This document shows, in pieces, positions 52,470 through 59,310 of a stretch of 64,000 nt of DNA (positions are counted from its first letter, which is position 1; each line of letters opens with the position of its first letter). The stretch is from Alphaproteobacteria bacterium (lineage in GTDB: Bacteria; Pseudomonadota; Alphaproteobacteria; Rs-D84). The position numbers and the translations under genes are program-made. The notes below the pieces were generated by a model. The model saw nothing but the letters and a program-made list of their open reading frames with translations. It did not search any database and was not told the origin of the DNA. Location: the NCBI GenBank assembly GCA_017535105.1, contig JAFXUI010000004.1:62001-126000 (forward strand), given 5' to 3'.

Positions 52470-53288
52470 TTATCGTTGAAAATTCTCGTTATAGCGTATG
52501 GTCCCAAAAGAAAATCCAAAATTAGATAATTTGATGCTATCTTGAATATCTTGTTGATTTGCCATTCCTACTTCATTTAATGTGCCGGAACCTTTGACTT
52601 TATAACGATTTGCAGGTGTTACAGATTCTACAATCATGTTCATGTAGGTCATGATGTCGCGTGTACGGATTCCACCCAATGATTTGCCGTCGTTTTTCAA
52701 ATATACGTTATCAACCAATGTTGAATCAGCGGATGCGGCAACTTTGTCTGCTGGCCATACCGCATCCCAATTATTGTCGCCCCAAATATATGTCGTGTTG
52801 TGGTGAGGAATTGCGGGCTTTTCGATATACACCGTATCAGGTTTAAGATAGATTGTGTCTGGTTTTGACGGAGTATAAACAGTATCTGGTTTTGACGGAG
52901 TATAAACAGTATCTGGTTTTGACGGTGTATAAACCGTATCTGGTTTTAAATAGATTGTATCTGGCTTTGCGAATATCGTATCTCCCGGAAGATAAATTGT
53001 GTCACGTGGTGTGAAAATTGTGTCGCCCGGAAGATAAATCGTATCGCCCGGAAGATAAATGGTATCCCCAGGAACAAACAGTGTGTCCGCCGGAATATAT
53101 ACCGTATCGGGTCTTAACGTGTCGGGTTTATTGACATATACGGTATCGTGTTTGGTTTCGGTTCGTATTTGCGTCTTGAAATCATCTTCTTTTTCACAAC
53201 CAACCGTACCCAATGCGGTGATACCGGCAATTCCCAACATTGGGAATAACCGTCTAAGTTTATAAGATTGTACCCTGCGAAACTTCAT
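52470..53288 (-). CDS. Repeat-rich probable lipoprotein with DT[IV]Y repeats, 272 aa
   Basis: The start at 53288 gives a signal sequence ending TALGTVGC, an imperfect lipobox with Cys31. Residues ~46-150 contain fifteen D-T-x units, most of the form [KG]-P/G-D-T-[IV]-[YF], with three identical copies of a nine-residue unit T-P-S-K-P-D-T-V-Y. The rest (~155-272) is a globular domain with WGDNNWDAVWP and no cysteine. The repeat probably forms an extended stalk. Such DTVY/DTIY stalks recall lipoproteins of Bacteroidota, so exchange with gut neighbours is possible (inference). Middle gene of the operon with 53323 and 51936. Confidence 0.75.
   Translation of the reverse strand: MKFRRVQSYKLRRLFPMLGIAGITALGTVGCEKEDDFKTQIRTETKHDTVYVNKPDTLRPDTVYIPADTLFVPGDTIYLPGDTIYLPGDTIFTPRDTIYLPGDTIFAKPDTIYLKPDTVYTPSKPDTVYTPSKPDTVYTPSKPDTIYLKPDTVYIEKPAIPHHNTTYIWGDNNWDAVWPADKVAASADSTLVDNVYLKNDGKSLGGIRTRDIMTYMNMIVESVTPANRYKVKGSGTLNEVGMANQQDIQDSIKLSNFGFSFGTIRYNENFQR
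52861..52941 (-). repeat. Three tandem copies of a 27-base unit
   Basis: 27-base unit (nine codons) repeated three times, the third with small changes, inside the lipoprotein gene. Such tandem repeats can change copy number by slippage and alter stalk length. Confidence 0.8.
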
Positions 53289-53322
53289 TTTGCGTCCTTT
53301 TGTTTCACGCCCACAATACTTA

Positions 53323-56064
53323 TTATAGTGCATCAAATACAATTGTCCAGTTTTGTGGAGTAACAGTACATGGTTGGTTGCTCCCTTGTTGTTTCCAAGT
53401 GCCGCTGTCTAGTTTGCATTGACCTTGTTCTGTCATAATGTTGCTAAATACATAATTTGTGTAATAATAAGCTTCAACCTTGTTACTGTTAGTAAGTGAT
53501 ACGAACACCAAATGACCCGTGCAGTGTGGTTTGTCATCTAATGTTTCCATATGTCCGCCATCGCATATCAGGACCCAATTTGGGTTACCAGATGTGCCTT
53601 GCGTTATTCGTGTGACAATTTGACTGTTGCTTGCGTCGGATACACAGAAGTATGTATTTGAGTCAATGTCGGCAATTCTTTGGCCATTTGCGCAACAATT
53701 ACCACCAGAATCTTTTGCGCCTTGGGGGCAACAATTACAACGTGGGACATTTCCCGTTTCTGCAATAGAAATTTTATCATTCGGACATATATTCAAGTCG
53801 GAACTGTTATAATTTGCAAAACAAGCATCAGAATTATCAATACAGGTAAGAGCGCCGTCATCATCATACCATGCAAGTTTACCAGCGCCACATGCATAGG
53901 TGCGACAACTGTCTCTTTCCTTGTCGGTGCCAGTATTGACCGCAAACCAATATAATAATGTTGATGAAACGGTATCAATTGGTTGTTTAATTTGATTTTC
54001 AGAATCTTCATTAGCCAAGAAAGTTGTTGGTGCCTGTTCGCAGTTACCCCAAATACTTTCAGCCAAACGGCATACACGACAATCAAATAATGATGAATCA
54101 TTACCGCATTCGGTACGACACATAGAATACACCATATTAGTATTTTCATACATCGTGGAATAGAAATCAAAGTTTTTGTCGTTATCGGCTTTGCCCAATT
54201 GTTTAATAATCTCGTTAATTGAGCTTTCACCAACGCTGGCGATACAATCTTTGACTTCGTTCCAACAAACCGTATTGTTCAAGATAGATTTACGGTTGAC
54301 CGAATTAGATATACTTTCGCACAAGCCAAAGTTGCCAGATGTCGATGTACAAACCTGGATAATACATGCGCGCCCAACCTGGCGACAGGTTTGCATCATC
54401 GTTTCGTATGTCGTGTCGGTTACAATACTGGATACGCCGGTTTTCCAATCGGTATTACCTGTTTCACCCATCAACGCAGTACATGCGTTTATAACATCGG
54501 AACACATTGCGTTGACAGTTTTATCGGCGACAATACCGAATGTTGACAGCGCGCGCGCATCAAAGTTTTTGATTGATTCGGACGCATCAGATAAACACTG
54601 GGACGTCAGTTTAGTACAACTTTGGCGGACTTCTTCTAACTTGGCTTCTTGGGCCAATTTGATTTGTGATAATGCGTCTTCGACAAAGGCGGTCCATACA
54701 CTGTCCGCGATGTCTTGGCATTGTTCCATTGCGGGTTCCAAAAACTTTTTCTTGGAATTCAAGAACGAAACAAATGACGCATTCCCCGATGCCCCAGACC
54801 AAGTGCCATCGCCAGTGGGGCGGGTCAATAATTTATCAAGATATACCAGGTCAGGTGATAGAAATGCCTGGCCAGTTGATGGATCAATGTAACGTCCAGT
54901 CACGTCCAAACATTTACCCAGACCATCACCGCAAACCGTGGAATTGGTCAACATGTCCAGCATCTTTTTCTTGCATGTCAAAATATCATCAGAATTGCGC
55001 TGTTGATAAATGTTCAGTCGCGACATATCAAGCAGTGCGCTGCTTTCCAGAACCTGGGCACGCGCGTGATCCGTTTGTGACTTATAGGTTTTGGCAACGG
55101 TGTTACAATCTTGCTCAATCAATGCCTGGTATCCACCTTCGGCAATAGAAATGTCAGATTCTGCGCAAACCTCGGCCGCCATTTCACGACAAACCGGCAG
55201 TGCCGCCGAATATAATGCTGTTCCGGTCTTGGTGGTGGTTGATGCGCCACGTAATGAATCAACGGTGTCAAATGCACTGTCGATATCAAGTGACCACGAA
55301 AGCGCGTTCATACTGGCATTATCAAAGTTGCTGGAATCAAAACTGGTATTCAATTTTTTGGCAATTGCGTCCAATGTACGTTTTGATGCCGATGTATCCT
55401 TGGTCGCCAAGAATGCTGTTTCGCCTTCGGTCGCGACATTCAGTGCGGCCGCATCTTCTTTTTCCATGCTGACGGTCAACAGGCGTTGGTTAAAGTCCAA
55501 CATTTTGTCATCGACCGCCTCAAGTTGTTTTTTCACAGAGTCAAATTCGTGGATTCGTGACGAACAAGCGCAACGTTTTAACTGAGCATCTTTGTTCGCA
55601 CAGAATTCGTCCATACATTCGAAAAACACAGTTTTACATTTGGAATAGTCGCGCGACATAACTTCTTCACGTGTGACGGTGTTGGTTGCCGCACGTGAAA
55701 CAGTGCGTGACGAAATGCGTGTTGGTTGGGTGCTGGTGGCGCGGGACGTGGTCGTACGCGTGTTTGTTGCGTTGCGCGAAACAAGGTTGTTTGCCGGTGT
55801 ACGCGGAACAACCGTGGTTTGTGTGTTGCGTGTGTTCACCGTACGTAATGCAGTTGTTCGTGCGCCCGTATCAACAACACGACCAAACGTTGTTGTTTGT
55901 CTTTGATAGTTTGGGGTGTTCGCGGTGTTTGTGGAAATGGTCGTTGTGTCGGGTATCGCACGACGAACAGCGGCACGTGCAACGTCACCGCCGCCATCTG
56001 CATGTGCGCCATAAAACCCAAACGACACAAAGCATGCAGCCAAAATCAGCCTTAACTTTTTCAT
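53323..56064 (-). CDS. Secreted cysteine-rich family protein, type A, copy 2 (913 aa)
   Basis: Signal peptide ~1-22. A Thr/Ser/Arg/Asn-rich linker spans ~39-132. The family fingerprint follows: Cys143, 150, 155, 165 and 167 (CMDEFC ... CACSSR). Later blocks GTALYSAALPVC, IEQDCNTVAKTYKSQ, CGDGLGKCLDVTGRYI and CQDIADSVWTAFVEDAL match the type-A copy at 20552 in the same order. A C-x-V-C motif (DCRVC, ~685) is shared with both type-B copies. The C-terminal 300 residues hold more cysteine clusters (CNCCPQGAKDSGGNCC). No enzymatic motif. It starts 72 bases after tRNA-Leu, with a TATAAT (minus strand, 56089-56094) in between, and heads a three-gene operon. Confidence 0.8.
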   Translation of the reverse strand: MKKLRLILAACFVSFGFYGAHADGGGDVARAAVRRAIPDTTTISTNTANTPNYQRQTTTFGRVVDTGARTTALRTVNTRNTQTTVVPRTPANNLVSRNATNTRTTTSRATSTQPTRISSRTVSRAATNTVTREEVMSRDYSKCKTVFFECMDEFCANKDAQLKRCACSSRIHEFDSVKKQLEAVDDKMLDFNQRLLTVSMEKEDAAALNVATEGETAFLATKDTSASKRTLDAIAKKLNTSFDSSNFDNASMNALSWSLDIDSAFDTVDSLRGASTTTKTGTALYSAALPVCREMAAEVCAESDISIAEGGYQALIEQDCNTVAKTYKSQTDHARAQVLESSALLDMSRLNIYQQRNSDDILTCKKKMLDMLTNSTVCGDGLGKCLDVTGRYIDPSTGQAFLSPDLVYLDKLLTRPTGDGTWSGASGNASFVSFLNSKKKFLEPAMEQCQDIADSVWTAFVEDALSQIKLAQEAKLEEVRQSCTKLTSQCLSDASESIKNFDARALSTFGIVADKTVNAMCSDVINACTALMGETGNTDWKTGVSSIVTDTTYETMMQTCRQVGRACIIQVCTSTSGNFGLCESISNSVNRKSILNNTVCWNEVKDCIASVGESSINEIIKQLGKADNDKNFDFYSTMYENTNMVYSMCRTECGNDSSLFDCRVCRLAESIWGNCEQAPTTFLANEDSENQIKQPIDTVSSTLLYWFAVNTGTDKERDSCRTYACGAGKLAWYDDDGALTCIDNSDACFANYNSSDLNICPNDKISIAETGNVPRCNCCPQGAKDSGGNCCANGQRIADIDSNTYFCVSDASNSQIVTRITQGTSGNPNWVLICDGGHMETLDDKPHCTGHLVFVSLTNSNKVEAYYYTNYVFSNIMTEQGQCKLDSGTWKQQGSNQPCTVTPQNWTIVFDAL

Positions 56065-56075
56065 TCTCTGTAATC

Positions 56076-56089
56076 AAATGTTAGCAAAA
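56076..56089 (-). promoter_or_regulatory. Conserved 14-base upstream motif of type-A genes, second copy
   Basis: TTTTGCTAACATTT on the minus strand, 12 bases before the start, identical to 23193-23206. A TATAAT (56089-56094) lies just 5' of it, so the motif would sit at the beginning of the transcript. Confidence 0.45.
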
Positions 56090-56135
56090 TTATAAAACGG
56101 CGGGCAAGCATAAAATGCCGAAAAAATCAAATTTT

Positions 56136-56220
56136 TGGTGCGACCAGGGGGACTTGAACCCCCAAGGATTTCTCCACAGCATCCTTAGTGCTGCGCGTAT
56201 ACCAATTCCGCCATGGTCGC
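56136..56220 (-). tRNA. tRNA-Leu (anticodon AAG)
   Basis: Class II tRNA of 85 nt with a long variable arm. Acceptor GCGACCA/TGGTCGC, discriminator A, encoded CCA. Anticodon stem CAGCA/TGCTG encloses the loop CTAAGGA, giving anticodon A34-A35-G36 for Leu codons CUU/CUC. The T arm is GGGGG-TTCAAGT-CCCCC. Most bacteria use GAG for this box; AAG would need deamination to inosine by TadA to read CUC. Confidence 0.9.
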
Positions 56221-56325
56221 ATGTCACGATGTGATTATGCACCGCCTTATTGTTGCAGGTTGTGTTTTGATTTTCAAGATTTTTGTGATAAAATATGTAC
56301 ATTATAGAGTCCAGGGGGGGAACAA

Positions 56326-57744
56326 GTGTCCAAAAAACTATCACGCATAATGATGAATTGTTTGGCAGTGTTGGGTTTGCCGACATTGGCAAGTGCCGCC
56401 GGTACATACTATACGGGTGCGGGGTACCAACAACCGGGCCAATATCGTTATGGCCAAGCGGGCACATACGCAACATCTCGCGGTACGACAAATTCTATGG
56501 CCAGTATACGAAACCCCGGATATACACAACAAAATCCGAATGTGCGGTACCAGGTTGGAAGTATGGAACCGCAACGCCAGGTGACATCAAATACACAACA
56601 AAAAACATCTTCAAGAAGCGGTTTTTATGCCAATGCGGGTATTACGCACGAAAGCGCAATGTGGCGGTTTGAAATGAAAAACCTTGCGAACTCTATATTG
56701 CATTATGACAACTTGTCTTGGAATGTGCTGGATTTAAATGGCGGATATATCTTTGATTTGGGCAACGTTAAGATACAGGCAGATGCCGGCATCAAATATG
56801 GTATGCAGTGGGGCGAAGCGAGCATGGTTGATGATGATATTACAAATGGTGGCTATGGTGCGTACACATACGATGTGGCAACGGTTGTGGGTCACGGTTT
56901 ATCAATCGGAACAAGTCAAGACGGTTCGATGTTTGGTTTTAATGTCGGGTTGGGTTTAACCGACTTTATGAAGATTGGAAATATCAAATTGACCCCATCG
57001 ATTGGGTATCGATATATGAAGACATCGCTGGAAACGAAAAATAATTATGGAATGTTGATGGATACGGTTGATGGTGGTTGTCTGACTGGTGATGGTGAAT
57101 CCCAGTGTGGTGTTGCGTTGTTGTTCTATACCAACACAAGTGACTCACAACCCGCCGCAATTGTGCCGGCAAATGATGTTATAAATATTTCTGCGATGCC
57201 ACATTACATCAGTGCCACAGATTCATATTACTATGAACAACTTGGCACCAGTCATTCGTACGATGTTGAATGGTCGGGACCGTATATCGCATTGGATATG
57301 TTATACGACATAAACCAAAACAACACGGTCAATGGTCGTGTGGAATTGGGTTTTCCGGGTTACACCGCGACGGGTGACCAACCATATCGTTGGGATTGGG
57401 CACACCCGAAAAGTGTACAAGATACCGCGGGTATGTTTTCCGCTTTCCATATTGGTTTAGCATCCAGTTGGCATACAGCACTGACAAATGCTGTCGCATT
57501 ATCTGTTGGTGTGACGTATGATTATTACACGGTTGGTAATGCAGATACAGAAACATACTTGAATCAAGGTTTATATAATCAGTTGATGGCCAAAGATGAT
57601 AAATCAGACAATGATTTATGGGTCATTGGTCAACTGGAAGCAAAACATAATTCTTGTGGTGGTTGGGTGTGTAAGTCCACAAAAGAAGTAGATTCCGTAT
57701 ATAAATCTATGGGTTTGCGCATCGGTTTAGACGCAAGATTCTGA
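56326..57744 (+). CDS. Outer-membrane beta-barrel protein, 472 aa
   Basis: The start is GTG at 56326 after a G7 run that serves as ribosome site. Signal peptide residues 1-24 (ending ASA); residues ~25-95 are Gln/Tyr/Thr/Gly-rich and flexible. The barrel starts near 98 (GFYANAGITHESAMWRFEM) and ends with GLRIGLDARF, a terminal Phe. Strand content and the block YGMQWGEASMVDDDITNG recall omptin-type ten-strand barrels, but the catalytic pattern is not convincing. Function unknown; a large surface barrel with long loops. Its stop is 42 bases from the next gene. Confidence 0.75.
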   Translation: MSKKLSRIMMNCLAVLGLPTLASAAGTYYTGAGYQQPGQYRYGQAGTYATSRGTTNSMASIRNPGYTQQNPNVRYQVGSMEPQRQVTSNTQQKTSSRSGFYANAGITHESAMWRFEMKNLANSILHYDNLSWNVLDLNGGYIFDLGNVKIQADAGIKYGMQWGEASMVDDDITNGGYGAYTYDVATVVGHGLSIGTSQDGSMFGFNVGLGLTDFMKIGNIKLTPSIGYRYMKTSLETKNNYGMLMDTVDGGCLTGDGESQCGVALLFYTNTSDSQPAAIVPANDVINISAMPHYISATDSYYYEQLGTSHSYDVEWSGPYIALDMLYDINQNNTVNGRVELGFPGYTATGDQPYRWDWAHPKSVQDTAGMFSAFHIGLASSWHTALTNAVALSVGVTYDYYTVGNADTETYLNQGLYNQLMAKDDKSDNDLWVIGQLEAKHNSCGGWVCKSTKEVDSVYKSMGLRIGLDARF

Positions 57745-57786
57745 TAAGTGTTGCAGAAAAGTTTTTTTAAGGTTATCATGTGCAAT

Positions 57787-58392
57787 ATGAAAAAATTACT
57801 TGTTGTTTTTGCGTTGTGTTTTTATGGTGGCATTGCGTTTGGCGCCGATTTAATTGGTTCGGCACATGTCAGCATGACCAGTGATACTTCGGCCACCGCC
57901 AAAACAATGGCATTAAATGATGCGCGCCGTCAGATTATTACCGACAAATTGAAATCATACGCGATGACCGACCAATTGTTGCCCGCGATTAAAGAGGCAA
58001 AAAATGCCGATTTAGTACCACTGATTTCCGAAACAAATATTGATAAAGAAAAAATTTCCGATACCGCATATTCTGCGAAAATCACAATGACAATTGATAA
58101 AGTTGCTGCGCGTGCGTGGATGAATGAAAACAATGTCCAAAATTGGCTGAACGATGGCACGTCAACCGATATGTTTGTTGCACAAATTGTGTTAAAAGAC
58201 GCGATACCAGAATGGGCCGATTTTAATCGTGTTATGCGTACGGAACGCGTTGATGCAATAACAAAATATATTTCTGGAACGACCGTGACGGTGGAATTGC
58301 CGGCGGCTTCGCGTGCATCATTGACAATCGCGTTGCGGCGTGCGGGGTGGCATACGGCTGCGGCGGACGATGTTTTGCGCGTTTGGAAATAA
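57787..58392 (+). CDS. Secreted hypothetical protein, 201 aa
   Basis: Signal peptide MKKLLVVFALCFYGGIAFGA (start at 57787; another ATG three codons earlier is possible). The mature part has ATAKTMALNDARRQIITDKLKSY, recalling the N-terminal domain of FlgT/LPP20-like proteins, and later NNVQNWLNDG and LRRAGW. No named function. Between two outer-membrane proteins and 19 bases before the next gene, so it may be a periplasmic partner of them. Confidence 0.65.
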   Translation: MKKLLVVFALCFYGGIAFGADLIGSAHVSMTSDTSATAKTMALNDARRQIITDKLKSYAMTDQLLPAIKEAKNADLVPLISETNIDKEKISDTAYSAKITMTIDKVAARAWMNENNVQNWLNDGTSTDMFVAQIVLKDAIPEWADFNRVMRTERVDAITKYISGTTVTVELPAASRASLTIALRRAGWHTAAADDVLRVWK

Positions 58393-58410
58393 AAAGAAAA
58401 GGGCGGATAA

Positions 58411-59280
58411 ATGAAAAAAGTTTTCTTGTCATTGTTTGTTGCTATGTTGCCATGTTTGGCATATGCGGACGGGGACAGTGAATTATACTTGAATATTCGC
58501 CGTATTGGGTTGGATTTGTCCAAAACCGATGTACATAATGCTGGTGATTATCAAAATTCGCCGGTTACCGCACTGCGTGCCGATGACCAAGAGTTTATAA
58601 AGGGTGTTTGGGATACCGCGCTGGAATACAAGGCGGGCGACTTGAACTGGGATAACAGTTTGTTTATGGAATATGGCAAAACATCGTTGCACCCGCTTAA
58701 TGCACCAAGCGTTGTCAATGAAAATGCCGACAAGATTTTGTTAACGTCTGATTTGGCGTGGGCGCGTTGGCACATTGGCGAAGATTTGAAATTCGGGCCG
58801 TTGGTGCGTGCGGCATATCAAACAGAGTTCAAAGCAAATCCGGGTGCGGAACGTATGAACGTTGTGCGTGTGAATGCTGGTTTGTCGTTGTTTGACCACC
58901 CAATTATCAAAAGTTTGTATGTAACAGGGCTTTACGAATACGACTTTACATATACCGATGAACCTGTAAATAAAAGCGCGGTTGAAGGTGGCTGGCGTTT
59001 GGAATATGAAATTCGTGACGGTGTGAAGTTTTCGACAAATGGTTACTATCGTGAATATCTGTCTTACTCACGCGATGTGCCAATTGACTTAAAGCGTGAT
59101 TTCAGTGCGGAATTGCGTATGGATACGAACCTGTGGAACAATTTTACAATGGGGCCGTATGTTCAATATCGCCGTGCCAAGGCGCGTGATATCAAAGAGT
59201 ATGGCAGCAACCTTATGATTGGTATATCGTTCAACTATATCGTGAAATACGATTTGATGAATTACGATTCCGAAGAATAA
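58411..59280 (+). CDS. Outer-membrane beta-barrel protein, 289 aa
   Basis: Signal peptide MKKVFLSLFVAMLPCLAYAD. Mature strands include DNSLFMEYGKTSL, LTSDLAWARWHIGEDLKFGPLVRAAYQTEF, LYVTGLYEYDFTYTDE, GGWRLEYEIRDGVKFSTNGYYREYLSY and FTMGPYVQYRRAKARD, with aromatic girdles. It resembles DUF3078/DUF481-type outer-membrane proteins, but the assignment is by eye. The C-terminus ends in DSEE after the last strand. Third gene of a run (56326, 57787, 58411) that may be co-transcribed; a terminator follows. Confidence 0.72.
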   Translation: MKKVFLSLFVAMLPCLAYADGDSELYLNIRRIGLDLSKTDVHNAGDYQNSPVTALRADDQEFIKGVWDTALEYKAGDLNWDNSLFMEYGKTSLHPLNAPSVVNENADKILLTSDLAWARWHIGEDLKFGPLVRAAYQTEFKANPGAERMNVVRVNAGLSLFDHPIIKSLYVTGLYEYDFTYTDEPVNKSAVEGGWRLEYEIRDGVKFSTNGYYREYLSYSRDVPIDLKRDFSAELRMDTNLWNNFTMGPYVQYRRAKARDIKEYGSNLMIGISFNYIVKYDLMNYDSEE

Positions 59281-59283
59281 ACA

Positions 59284-59310
59284 AAACCGCCAATTTGGCG
59301 GTTTTTATTT
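59284..59310. terminator. Bidirectional terminator between the barrel gene and pbpC
   Basis: AAACCGCC-AATTT-GGCGGTTT with A and T runs. Confidence 0.85.

Noticed and set aside
52841-53110. Tandem repeats resembling a CRISPR array
   Set aside because: Units are multiples of three, contiguous without unique spacers, and translate into the DT[IV]Y stalk; no cas genes.
56326-57744. Omptin protease
   Set aside because: Overall barrel shape is similar, but the Asp/His catalytic pattern could not be found with confidence.
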